The position numbers and the translations under genes are program-made. DNA of 14,414 bases, from positions 5,808-20,221 of the forward strand of contig DKGK01000040.1 in the NCBI GenBank assembly GCA_002453265.1, written 5' to 3'. Below are positions 6,929 through 14,414 of this stretch, in pieces. The notes under the pieces were generated by a model, which saw only the letters and a list, made by a program, of their open reading frames with translations, had not been told where the DNA came from and did not search any database. Within the stretch, counting starts at the first letter, position 1. Each line of letters opens with the position of its first letter. The stretch is from Flavobacteriales bacterium UBA6772. Lineage in GTDB: Bacteria; Bacteroidota; Bacteroidia; Flavobacteriales; UBA7430.

Positions 6929-7906
6929 GCATTTAATCGCTTTTAATTTTTTTCTTTTGTCTCTGCAAGCTAATTGTAATGTTACAGATATTTCGTGTGC
7001 TCCACCAGAGCCAGATAGTTTAGAAACAGTTAAATCGTAACTATAACCTAATCTTACTCCATTTGCTTCGTAACCTATTACAGCCAAAATTGCATCTGGA
7101 TTAGAGAAGTTACTTCTATAGTACATACCTCCAGAAAGACTTTCGTTTGTTAAAGACATTCCAACATTTAGTTGTTCTGCTCCAGCTTGTTTAAGATACA
7201 TGATGTTTGGCGTAATAAAAGGTCCATCCATTACCAAGCCCATATTCTTACTTCTACCTACAGAAATATTCGCTCCGGTATGTAACGTAAAACGTCTTGG
7301 TAAATAACTTTCTTCAATATAAGAATCGTCTGGTTGTGAAATATGATGTAATGCAAGTCCAAAGAAAAACTTTTTTGTAAAAGCCATCATTCCTAAAGAC
7401 ACATCTGTATAACTTACCGATTCTGCAATCAAATCAAAATCTTCATTAGTATCTAGAATAAATCCATAGTTAGGGTCGATTTGATCTCCAAATTGAAGTT
7501 TTGATTTATCTAGGCCTTTTTGTTGGTAACTAGCCTGAATACCTGTTAAAACTGTAAGCTTTCTGGATACTTGAAGTTGGTAAGAGTATATCGCATTTAC
7601 TTGCGTACTCTTAATTACTCCTTCTCCTTGCTCATCGTTTAGTACTTGCAAACCAATACCTCCATTTAGTTTTTCTACATTTTTATCTATAGAAATACTA
7701 TTACTAAGGAAATTACCCTTGATGTTTGACCATTGATTTCTATGATTCATAGAAATTCGGGGACAGTTTGCAGAACCAGCCATAGCTGGGTTTAGGTACA
7801 GCGGGTTGGCATAGAACTGCGTAAATGCAGGGTCTTGTGCCATAGCGTTAGTTGATATACCTAAGCTTATAATTGCCAATAAGGCAAATAATCTATTTCG
7901 AATCAT
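6917..7906 (-). CDS. PorP/SprF family type IX secretion system outer-membrane protein
   Basis: PorP/SprF proteins are outer-membrane beta-barrels of the T9SS. Most genomes have many copies, often each next to the cargo it serves, and one member attaches to the PorK/N-linked machinery. The 329-residue product has a signal peptide (MIRNRLFALLAIISLGISTNAMA, cleavage before QD). It is followed by the family N-terminal signature DPAFTQFYANPLYLNPAMAG and NHRNQWSNI, then alternating amphipathic strands (GIGLQVLNDEQGEG, YSYQLQVSRKLTVLTGIQASY, LRRFTLHTGANI-like strands and GVRLGYSYDLTVSKL). The last strands, ending GSGGAHEISVTLQL, fit the closing beta-strand of the barrel; a basic KRKKLK tail follows. 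The gene is the first of a leftward unit with gldJ and is divergent from porU. Which PorP/SprF paralogue it is cannot be decided from the sequence, so no symbol is given. Confidence 0.9.
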   Translation of the reverse strand: MIRNRLFALLAIISLGISTNAMAQDPAFTQFYANPLYLNPAMAGSANCPRISMNHRNQWSNIKGNFLSNSISIDKNVEKLNGGIGLQVLNDEQGEGVIKSTQVNAIYSYQLQVSRKLTVLTGIQASYQQKGLDKSKLQFGDQIDPNYGFILDTNEDFDLIAESVSYTDVSLGMMAFTKKFFFGLALHHISQPDDSYIEESYLPRRFTLHTGANISVGRSKNMGLVMDGPFITPNIMYLKQAGAEQLNVGMSLTNESLSGGMYYRSNFSNPDAILAVIGYEANGVRLGYSYDLTVSKLSGSGGAHEISVTLQLACRDKRKKLKAIKCPKF

Positions 7907-8085
7907 ATTACTTTCGGGTTACAAGAGACAATAATACAATAATTTTTGAACTTCTAAACCTCTGTTTAGTTTCAAAAACAATACAATTTTCTTTTTCTGA
8001 AATAATTATGCCAAAACTTCGTATTTTTGACAATAGATTTTATTAATATTCGTTTCTTTTTCTAACGTAAAATTTTATAACACTT
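7907..8085. promoter_or_regulatory. Divergent regulatory spacer between the porP/sprF-gldJ and porU-porV-ispF units
   Basis: This AT-rich spacer must hold promoters for both units. A perfect inverted repeat, CTAAAC-CTCT-GTTTAG at 7954-7969, lies near the leftward start and may be an operator or a leader hairpin. No leftward TAnnTTTG was found. I see no coding frame or RNA gene in it. Confidence 0.55.
8022..8029 (+). promoter_or_regulatory. Candidate -7 element for porU
   Basis: TATTTTTG matches the Bacteroidota -7 consensus TAnnTTTG and lies about 57 bases before the porU ATG, leaving a plausible leader. A TTTG -33 box is not seen at the standard distance, so support is partial. Confidence 0.38.
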
Positions 8086-11000
8086 ATGATGCGTTTTTAT
8101 TTTTCATTATTTATTTTTATAATACTCACAAATTTTAATGTTTTTGCTCAAAATCAAAGCATTGTGAGTGTTGTTTGGGAAGAAGATAGGTTTTTTGTAT
8201 CTTCAGATACAGTGACTAGTTTGCTGTGTTTTGAGGGGGCATTTTATGCCGAAAACACACATGAATTACCTGTTTATAAAAAGAAAATTCGTCTCCCAGA
8301 AAATGTTTTATCCGCTAAAGTAGTCGTAGAAATAGTCGATAGTACTTTATTATCTACCTCAGAACTTGCTTTGGTCAGGTCTTTAAACAGTCAAAATCGC
8401 TTAGATTGGAGCATTTCTTATGAAAGAAAATCGCCCTTTTTAACTATTTCATACATCCCATTAACAAGGATTCATAAAATAAATAAGTTTAAGTACACTA
8501 TTACTTTAGCTTATTCCGATTATAATCTTCCTTTAAAAAATACAGTAATTCAAAATTCTGTTTTAAATAGTGGCGATTGGTATCGTTTTAAAGTTAGCGA
8601 CGACGGACTTTATAAAATTGATAAATCTCTTTTTGAAGAAATGGACATATCAATAAACTCAATTGATCCACGAAAAATTCAAGTTTATGGAAATGGGGGA
8701 GCTATGTTACCTGAGTTTAATGCCGAATTTAGACACAATGATTTAGTAGAAAATGCCATATATGTGTCTGGCGAAAGTGATGGAATCTTTAATTCTAACG
8801 ATTTTGTAGTTTTTTATGCTCAAGCTTCACATCGGTGGGAATACGATCAAGTTGATTTAGCATTTAAACATCAATTAAATATTTACGATAATAATAATTA
8901 TTACTATATACATATAGGAACAGAAAATGGAAAAAGAATTGAAAGTATCAATACAATTCAGAATCCAAATTTTGAAGTTGATTTCCATACATCCGCTACC
9001 TTTTATGAATGGGAAAATCAAAATTTAAAACATACTGGAAGACAGTGGTTTGGTGAGTATTTTAGTTTTAATGAGGAATACAATATTAATTTTAGTTTTG
9101 CAGATAGAATAACTACAGAGCCCGTAAGAATAAATGCTCGTGCTGTTGGGAGGTCAGCTTCATCCACAAGTTTAAGTTTTACCTTAAATGGTGCTGAAGT
9201 CCTTACTGTTCCTATTGGAACTAATATAACTTCAGAAGTTTATGTGGATGATGGAGAGTCAACATCAGAATTTTCGACCAATCTAAATAGTATTGGATTA
9301 AGTGTTTCGTATAATAAAAACGGAAATTCTGCTGCTTTTGCATACCTCGATTTTATAGAGCTACAAGCGAAATGTAATTTGAAATACAATGGCGGACAGT
9401 TACTTTTCACCGAGCCATCAACAGTTGCTCCAAATAGAGTATCTAAGTTTTTAATTAATTCTAATTTAAACTCTTTTGTTGTTTGGGATGTTACAAATCC
9501 GATAGAGGTTACTAATATAGAACTCAATAATTTTGAAAGTTTTGAAGTTGCTACAGAAAAGCTAAAAACATTTGCCATTCACGATTTAAATAAATCGACT
9601 TATAAAAAGCCTCTTTTTGATAAAATCATTCCAAATCAAAATTTACACGGACAAGAAACTGCAGATTTACTTATTATAACTGCACCCGAATTTTGGGAAG
9701 CAGCAGAGCGTTTGGCTGAGTTTCATGTTCTAGAGGATGCAATGACCGTTAATATAGCGACAACAGAACAAATTTACAATGAGTTTAGTTCTGGAAAACA
9801 AGACCTAATTGCGTTACGAGATTATGTTAAAATGTTCTATAATAACGCACAGTCTGAAGAAGAAATTCCTGAAAATGTATTGCTTTTTGGTGATGCAAGT
9901 TTCGATTATAAAGGAATTACTGCGGCAAACGGCTTATACGACGATGTGAATTTTGTGCCCACTTTTCAATCTGAATATTCATTTAAAATAGGGCCTTCAT
10001 TCTGTACCGATGATTTTATTGCCTATTTAGATACTTTAGAAGGAGCACAAAGTACCATGAGTTCTGATGGAATGGATATTGGCGTTGGTAGAATTGTTTG
10101 TCAAACATTAAGCGAAGCTCAAGGAGTAGTGGATAAAATAATTAACTACAACTCTGTAAATTCTTTAGGCGATTGGCGTTCTAATATTTGTTTTGTAGCT
10201 GACGATGTGGACGATGAAGCTTGGGAATTTAGGCTCCAACAAAATATTGACGCTATAGCTAGTCGTATAGATACTACTTATTCTAATTATAATATTAATA
10301 AGGTTTATTTAGACTCCTACCAGCAAGTCGCTTCCTCTGGTGGTCAGCGTTATCCTGATGCGCGACAAGCTATTGTAGATCAGATTAACAAAGGAACTTT
10401 AATGATGCATTATTATGGACATGGTGGCGAAGTAGGTTGGGCAGAAGAACGAGTTCTCGAGCTAATTGATATTAATACATGGGAGAATATGAACAATTTG
10501 GCAGTGTTTATTACCGCGACCTGCGAATTTTCCAGATACGACGATGCCAAAAGAGTTTCTGCAGGAGAGCAAATTCTTCTAAATCCTAATGGTGCTGGTA
10601 TTGCTTTGTTTACAACCACGAGAACCATAACAGAAACAGATGCAGAAAACCTTTCTTCTACATTCTATAAATATGCTATTCCCGAAAGTGCTGGCGAAAG
10701 GTTGACTTTTGGTTCTATTATGAGAGCCATGAAAAACGATTTGAATTCTTCTGGAATCTCTGCGACAAACAAAATGAAGTTCACTCTTTTGGGCGATCCT
10801 TCTTTAAAGTTTCCGATTCCAGATAACAAAGTCCTAGTTACTGAAATTGTAGATGCCATTTCGCTGCAACCAATAGATACAGTAAAAGCCCTTTCTAGTG
10901 TTCTTGTACGAGGTAAAATTACAGATGCCTACAATTTGGATCTTACTTCATTTAACGGAATTTTAAAAGTGAAAGTGTACGACAAACCAAGTGAGCTACA

Positions 11001-11910
11001 AACTATTAATAACGATTTTGAATTTCTTGATCCTTTCTATTTCGACTTACAACAAAATGTTTTGTATTCTGGTAATGTGAGTATAGATAGTGGTTTGTTT
11101 GATTTTGAGTTTGTTGTTCCAAAAGATATTTCTTACGCTTTTGGTTTTGGGAAAATAGCGCTTTATGCCCACGACAGTATTACAGATGCTATTGGTGCGA
11201 ATACCTCTATTTTGATTGGTGGTTTTGATGAGGATGCAAATCAAGATGATTTTGGGCCAGAAATTGAACTGTTTATGAACGATAGTAGTTTTATAGAGGG
11301 TGGGATAACAAACTCTACTCCTAGTTTGTTTGCAAAAGTTTCCGATGAATCGGGTATAAATACCACCGGAAATGGAATTGGTCACGATATAATTGCGGTG
11401 TTAGACGAGGATAGCCAAGATGCAATTGTGTTAAATCATTATTACGAATCGAATTTAGATTCTTACCAATCTGGAACCGTTTCTTATCCTTTTGCCGATT
11501 TATCCGAAGGGTTACATTCTCTCAAAATAAAAGTTTGGGATGTTTATAATAACTCTTCTGAAGATTTTACAGACTTTTTGGTTGTAGCCGATGCAGGTTT
11601 AATTCTAAGTAATTTGATGAATTACCCCAATCCCTTTAACGATTTCACTAGAATCCATTTTGAACACAATCAAGCCGGAGAAGATCTAAATGTTCGCTTA
11701 GATATTTTCGATTTTAACGGTAGAAAAGTTAAAACCATCTCCAATAGCATTTCTAATGCTTCATATTCTAATTCTGAGTTTGTTTGGAATGGTACTTCGG
11801 ATGGAGGAATGCCACTTAATAGTGGTGTTTACATATGTAAGTTAACAGCTGTTAATTCTCTTACAAAAGAAGAAAGTACAATTAGTACGCAAATGGTACT
11901 AATAAAATAA
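8086..11910 (+). CDS. porU: Type IX secretion system sortase PorU (C25 peptidase)
   Basis: PorU cleaves the C-terminal sorting domain of T9SS cargo at the cell surface and, in P. gingivalis, transfers the cargo to anionic lipopolysaccharide as part of the PorU-V-Q-Z attachment complex. The 1274-residue product has a signal peptide ending VFA-QN (residues 19-23). A large N-terminal beta-rich region follows. The gingipain-like C25 peptidase domain runs from about residue 525 (DLLIITAPEFW) to 908 (LLGDPSLKF). The catalytic dyad is visible: H779 in HYYGHGGEVGW and C813 in FITATCEFSRYD, 34 residues apart, close to gingipain spacing. After Ig-like strands comes a C-terminal domain (about 1170-1274: YPNPFN, FDFNGRKVKT, SGVYICKL, MVLIK), which PorU keeps. 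There are two adjacent ATGs; the first is used here and makes no difference to the signal. It is divergent from the PorP/SprF gene and is followed by porV after 47 bases. Confidence 0.96.
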   Translation: MMRFYFSLFIFIILTNFNVFAQNQSIVSVVWEEDRFFVSSDTVTSLLCFEGAFYAENTHELPVYKKKIRLPENVLSAKVVVEIVDSTLLSTSELALVRSLNSQNRLDWSISYERKSPFLTISYIPLTRIHKINKFKYTITLAYSDYNLPLKNTVIQNSVLNSGDWYRFKVSDDGLYKIDKSLFEEMDISINSIDPRKIQVYGNGGAMLPEFNAEFRHNDLVENAIYVSGESDGIFNSNDFVVFYAQASHRWEYDQVDLAFKHQLNIYDNNNYYYIHIGTENGKRIESINTIQNPNFEVDFHTSATFYEWENQNLKHTGRQWFGEYFSFNEEYNINFSFADRITTEPVRINARAVGRSASSTSLSFTLNGAEVLTVPIGTNITSEVYVDDGESTSEFSTNLNSIGLSVSYNKNGNSAAFAYLDFIELQAKCNLKYNGGQLLFTEPSTVAPNRVSKFLINSNLNSFVVWDVTNPIEVTNIELNNFESFEVATEKLKTFAIHDLNKSTYKKPLFDKIIPNQNLHGQETADLLIITAPEFWEAAERLAEFHVLEDAMTVNIATTEQIYNEFSSGKQDLIALRDYVKMFYNNAQSEEEIPENVLLFGDASFDYKGITAANGLYDDVNFVPTFQSEYSFKIGPSFCTDDFIAYLDTLEGAQSTMSSDGMDIGVGRIVCQTLSEAQGVVDKIINYNSVNSLGDWRSNICFVADDVDDEAWEFRLQQNIDAIASRIDTTYSNYNINKVYLDSYQQVASSGGQRYPDARQAIVDQINKGTLMMHYYGHGGEVGWAEERVLELIDINTWENMNNLAVFITATCEFSRYDDAKRVSAGEQILLNPNGAGIALFTTTRTITETDAENLSSTFYKYAIPESAGERLTFGSIMRAMKNDLNSSGISATNKMKFTLLGDPSLKFPIPDNKVLVTEIVDAISLQPIDTVKALSSVLVRGKITDAYNLDLTSFNGILKVKVYDKPSELQTINNDFEFLDPFYFDLQQNVLYSGNVSIDSGLFDFEFVVPKDISYAFGFGKIALYAHDSITDAIGANTSILIGGFDEDANQDDFGPEIELFMNDSSFIEGGITNSTPSLFAKVSDESGINTTGNGIGHDIIAVLDEDSQDAIVLNHYYESNLDSYQSGTVSYPFADLSEGLHSLKIKVWDVYNNSSEDFTDFLVVADAGLILSNLMNYPNPFNDFTRIHFEHNQAGEDLNVRLDIFDFNGRKVKTISNSISNASYSNSEFVWNGTSDGGMPLNSGVYICKLTAVNSLTKEESTISTQMVLIK

Positions 11911-11957
11911 GATTAGCGTTAATAAATTTATAAATTAGCCCTGTTTAAAAACTGCCC

Positions 11958-13175
11958 ATGAAAAAAATTGCATTTATAGCCCTTGCAACTGTTTTGTTTA
12001 GTTCAAACTCATTTGCTCAAGATGTTAGTTCAGATTATCTTGATAATTTGAATACGATTTCTACTTCGGTTCCTTTTTTATTAATTGCTCCCGATTCTAG
12101 AGCCGGAGCAATGGGAGATGTTGGTGCTGCAACTACACCAGACCATAACTCTATACATTGGAATGCATCTAAGTTGGCTTTTATTAGTGGAGATCGAGGA
12201 ATAAGTTCCTCATATACCCCTTGGTTACAAGATCTAGTTCCCGAAATTAGTTTGAGTTATTTATCAGGATTTAAACGTTTAAATTCTCGTAGTACTATTG
12301 CAGGGAGTATGCGTTACTTTTCTTTAGGTGAAATTAAATTTACAAATAGTAATAATGAAAGTTTAGGTTCATTTAGCCCAAACGAATTTGCATTCGACGG
12401 TGCTTATGCCATGAAATTATCTGAGAACTTTTCTACAGGTATGGCAATGCGTTATATATACTCTAATTTAACAGGGGGTATTAATGTAGAAGGAGGAGCT
12501 CCAACAAAACCAGGAACTTCTTTTGGCGTTGACATATCGTCGTATTACCAAAGTGATGAATTTGAAATTGAAGATAAAACGGCTTATTGGGCTGCAGGAT
12601 TAAATATCTCTAATGTTGGAAATAAAATTTCTTATACCGATGGAGGAGAGGAACATTTCTTACCCATGAATGGTCGTTTAGGATTTAATTTAAACATGGA
12701 TTTAGACGATTATAATTCGTTTTCCTTTGCTTTTGATGTAAATAAACTATTGGCTCCAACCCCACCTGTTTATGCTGTAGACGAAGAAGGTAATTCTATT
12801 TTCGAAGATAACGGTGATAGAGTTATTGAAGCTGGTAAAGACCCTAATGTAGGAACGCTGCAAGGAATGTTCCAATCTTTTAGCGATGCTCCAGGTGGTG
12901 CAAAAGAAGAGTTAAACGAATTAATGTTTGCTGCTGGGATGGAATACTGGTATTTAAAGCAATTTGCTTTTAGAGGTGGTTACTTTCATGAACATGCTAC
13001 CAAAGGAAATAGAAAATACTTTACACTTGGAGTTGGATTGAGAATGAACGTATTTTCTTTAGATATGGCTTATTTAATTCCAGCTACACAAGGTACAAGA
13101 AGTCCGCTAGCAAATACTCTGCGTTTTACTATGTTGTTAGATATGGAAGCATTATACGCTACAGATAAAGAATAG
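11958..13175 (+). CDS. porV: Type IX secretion system outer-membrane shuttle protein PorV
   Basis: PorV (LptO) is a 14-stranded FadL-like outer-membrane barrel. It collects cargo from the SprA translocon by its C-terminal domain and delivers it to the PorU sortase. The 405-residue product has a signal peptide ending SFA-QD (about residue 20) and the strong family signature FLLIAPDSRAGAMGDVGAAT (residues 40-59). Next come the NSIHWNASKLAF segment, SSYTPWLQDLVPEISLSYLSG, MRYFSLGEI and repeated barrel strands. GMEYWYLKQFAFRGGYFHEH and the C-terminal FTLGVGLRMNVFSLDMAYLIP strands are also typical. The length matches family members. It follows porU by 47 bases without a terminator, as in other Bacteroidota where porU and porV are adjacent. 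It ends with tandem stops TAG TAA immediately followed by the ispF ATG. Confidence 0.96.
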   Translation: MKKIAFIALATVLFSSNSFAQDVSSDYLDNLNTISTSVPFLLIAPDSRAGAMGDVGAATTPDHNSIHWNASKLAFISGDRGISSSYTPWLQDLVPEISLSYLSGFKRLNSRSTIAGSMRYFSLGEIKFTNSNNESLGSFSPNEFAFDGAYAMKLSENFSTGMAMRYIYSNLTGGINVEGGAPTKPGTSFGVDISSYYQSDEFEIEDKTAYWAAGLNISNVGNKISYTDGGEEHFLPMNGRLGFNLNMDLDDYNSFSFAFDVNKLLAPTPPVYAVDEEGNSIFEDNGDRVIEAGKDPNVGTLQGMFQSFSDAPGGAKEELNELMFAAGMEYWYLKQFAFRGGYFHEHATKGNRKYFTLGVGLRMNVFSLDMAYLIPATQGTRSPLANTLRFTMLLDMEALYATDKE

Positions 13176-13178
13176 TAA

Positions 13179-13658
13179 ATGAATATAAGAATAGGTTTTG
13201 GTTTCGATGTTCATCAGCTTGCGGTAGGTGAAGAGTTTTGGCTTGGAGGTATATTAGTTCCTCACGAAAAAGGGGCAGTTGGTCATTCTGATGCAGATGT
13301 ATTAATACATACTATTTGCGATGCTATTTTAGGTGCGGCAGATTTAAGAGATATTGGTTTTCATTTTCCCGATACCGATGGCAAATACAAAGGTATAGAC
13401 AGTAAAATACTTCTGAAAGAAGTAATGGCTATTGTACGCGAAAAAGGCTTTGAATTAGGGAATATAGATTCTACCATTGCTTTACAACAACCTAAAGTAA
13501 ATCCATACATTCCCGAAATGAAAAAAGTTTTGGCAGAGGTTATGGGTGTTAGTATTGGGCAGGTTTCTATAAAAGCGACCACAACAGAGAAATTGAGTTT
13601 TGTTGGTAGAGAAGAAGGTGTTTCTGCTTATGCGGTTGCTTTACTTCAGAAAAAGTAA
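13179..13658 (+). CDS. ispF: 2-C-methyl-D-erythritol 2,4-cyclodiphosphate synthase IspF
   Basis: IspF closes CDP-methylerythritol 2-phosphate into the 2,4-cyclodiphosphate with release of CMP, in the non-mevalonate isoprenoid pathway. It acts as a homotrimer with one metal ion per active site. The 159-residue length is standard. The metal-binding set is complete: D10 and H12 in GFGFDVHQL and H44 in DADVLIHTICDAI. Other conserved motifs are HSDAD (36-40), GAADLRDIGFHFPDTD (52-67), NIDSTIALQQPK, and the C-terminal KATTTEKLSFVGREEGVSA. The ATG starts directly after porV's double stop (three bases after the first stop), so translation probably depends on re-initiation from porV. No Shine-Dalgarno is needed or seen. 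No clear terminator follows. Confidence 0.97.
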   Translation: MNIRIGFGFDVHQLAVGEEFWLGGILVPHEKGAVGHSDADVLIHTICDAILGAADLRDIGFHFPDTDGKYKGIDSKILLKEVMAIVREKGFELGNIDSTIALQQPKVNPYIPEMKKVLAEVMGVSIGQVSIKATTTEKLSFVGREEGVSAYAVALLQKK

Positions 13659-13697
13659 TTTATTATAGCTATTTAGTAAATTTATTTTCCTTCAGTT

Positions 13698-14412
13698 TTA
13701 CTCATTAGCTTCAGTATTCTTTTGAACAATTCTTCTAAACATAGGAGCGGAGGTAATTATACTAACTACTACAAGTACTACTATCGCTAAAATACTTCCT
13801 CGTTAATTATTCCTGCCGTCATTGCTAACGAACCTAGTATTATTCTAAAACATCATGGGTGTTCATAGAAACACCAACAGCCCAAGAATCTCTCCTGCTA
13901 AGACCTCCAATTCGAGCTCCTAAATGTGCTCCAAATATTTTACTAGGATATCCTAAGGTCAATAGAATCTGATTAAGTGGAAGGTAGAAATTATCCGCAA
14001 AATTCACATTCAATCCTTTGGAAATACTCAAAATAGGAGCGAATACATTGGTTACAGATTAATGGATTATTTCTCTAGTTATATCTCTTAAATTTGTAGA
14101 ATTTCCGAATGCTATACCTACAATAATGGCCCCTATAATAGAATAAATCTCGATTTATTTTGTAAAAGATGCACCTAAAAAATATCGGACTATATATAAC
14201 GTGAGGAATCTTCCTAGTCAAGGGCGTTTGTTTCCAGCTATGGTAAGAGTTTGTTAATGAGCTTAGAGCGAATGGTGAGTATGAGTCCGCCAAAACTATT
14301 ATAGAAACCAAAGTGTTAATTAAGCTCGTTTTGTTAGTTGAGTGATCTATCATACTTAATAATTACCAAAAAAAATCCATGCAAGGACCTCAATAAGCAG
14401 AGCAGAAGGAAT
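13698..14412 (-). pseudogene. Decayed cation:proton antiporter (CPA2 / Kef-NhaS type), runs off the right edge
   Basis: Joined across frames in leftward reading, the sequence resembles a monovalent cation:proton antiporter. IPSALLIEVLAWIFFGNY (14358-14412) resembles the N-terminal 'PSVLGEILAGIxLGP' helix. LINTLVSIIVLADSY (about 14300-14330) resembles the 'AVIDDV' helix with one of the paired aspartates lost. Then SIIGAIIVGIAFGNS, NVFAPILSISKGLNVNF, KIFGAHLGARIGGLSRRDSW and VGVSMNTHDVLE follow family order in one frame (14154 to 13843). The end is restored in two other frames: ILGSLAMTAGIINEEV, then LAIVVLVVVSIITSAPMF to the stop at 13698-13700. Visible damage is an in-frame TAA at 14059-14061 (a single change from CAA), a frameshift near 13835-13843, another near 13787-13792, and too little sequence between the first conserved helices, implying internal deletions. 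The 5' end lies outside the window. Confidence 0.8.
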
Positions 14413-14414
14413 AA

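Noticed and set aside
9240..9578. Leftward open frame inside porU
   Set aside because: It is antisense to the porU beta-rich region and its composition follows the opposite strand's codons.
10413..11385. Several leftward open frames within porU (10413-10628, 10665-10859, 11047-11385)
   Set aside because: All are antisense to the well-supported C25 and C-terminal regions of porU, without signals of their own.
13361..13582. Leftward open frame opposite ispF
   Set aside because: It is antisense to conserved IspF motifs.
13659..13697. Terminator after ispF
   Set aside because: The spacer is AT-rich without a stable stem; none could be supported.
13840..14031. A 63-residue leftward gene
   Set aside because: It is the in-frame middle of the antiporter pseudogene after the internal stop; its ATG is not a natural start.
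14075..14353. A 92-residue leftward open frame as its own gene
   Set aside because: Family-like antiporter segments lie in a different frame across 14152-14075. Only a short part of this open frame (about 14300-14330) is family-like, and the rest looks like random sequence.
1..14414. Defence island, CRISPR array, transposon or biosynthetic cluster
   Set aside because: I found no repeat-spacer array, transposase-like frame, terminal inverted repeats or defence-type domains; the genes are conserved core and T9SS functions.

Overview
The window is AT-rich (roughly one third G+C by eye) and comes from a member of the Bacteroidota, most likely a gliding or formerly gliding relative of the Flavobacteriia. 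The evidence is a cluster of type IX secretion system (T9SS) and gliding genes (porU, porV, a PorP/SprF-family gene and gldJ), a secreted protein carrying a T9SS C-terminal sorting domain, and no purine-rich Shine-Dalgarno sequence before most starts. The lineage is inferred from gene content; I cannot place it below class level.

Layout. Positions 1-750 hold the 3' end of a secreted beta-propeller protein with a T9SS sorting domain. Positions 839-1413 hold what looks like a broken membrane-sensor regulator gene without its DNA-binding part. A bidirectional hairpin terminator at 1420-1447 separates this from leftward genes for the tRNA-modification protein TsaB and a small DUF6438 lipoprotein. 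The lipoprotein gene is divergent from a Mur ligase of the Mpl type, which runs rightward into murF; the two converge with their stop codons overlapping by six bases. A strong leftward terminator (5329-5356) closes the next leftward unit, a PorP/SprF-family gene followed by gldJ. Across a 179-base divergent spacer, porU (the T9SS sortase, C25 peptidase), porV and ispF run rightward as a compact unit. From 13698 to the right edge lies a leftward, heavily decayed cation:proton antiporter pseudogene.

How it fits together. The centre is a T9SS/gliding module split over two divergent units. PorU and PorV belong to the attachment complex, which cleaves the C-terminal signal of cargo and anchors it at the outer membrane. 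GldJ is an outer-membrane lipoprotein tied to the GldK/GldN ring and gliding. The PorP/SprF protein is an outer-membrane beta-barrel often paired with particular secreted proteins. MurF and Mpl act in peptidoglycan synthesis and recycling, TsaB in t6A tRNA modification and IspF in isoprenoid precursor synthesis.

I did not find an undescribed system. The core is a conserved Bacteroidota neighbourhood. The less ordinary points are the two decayed genes at the flanks, GldJ's formylglycine-enzyme fold without the catalytic cysteines, overlapping convergent stops, and several inverted repeats in regulatory positions. No tRNA, rRNA, CRISPR array or insertion sequence was recognised.
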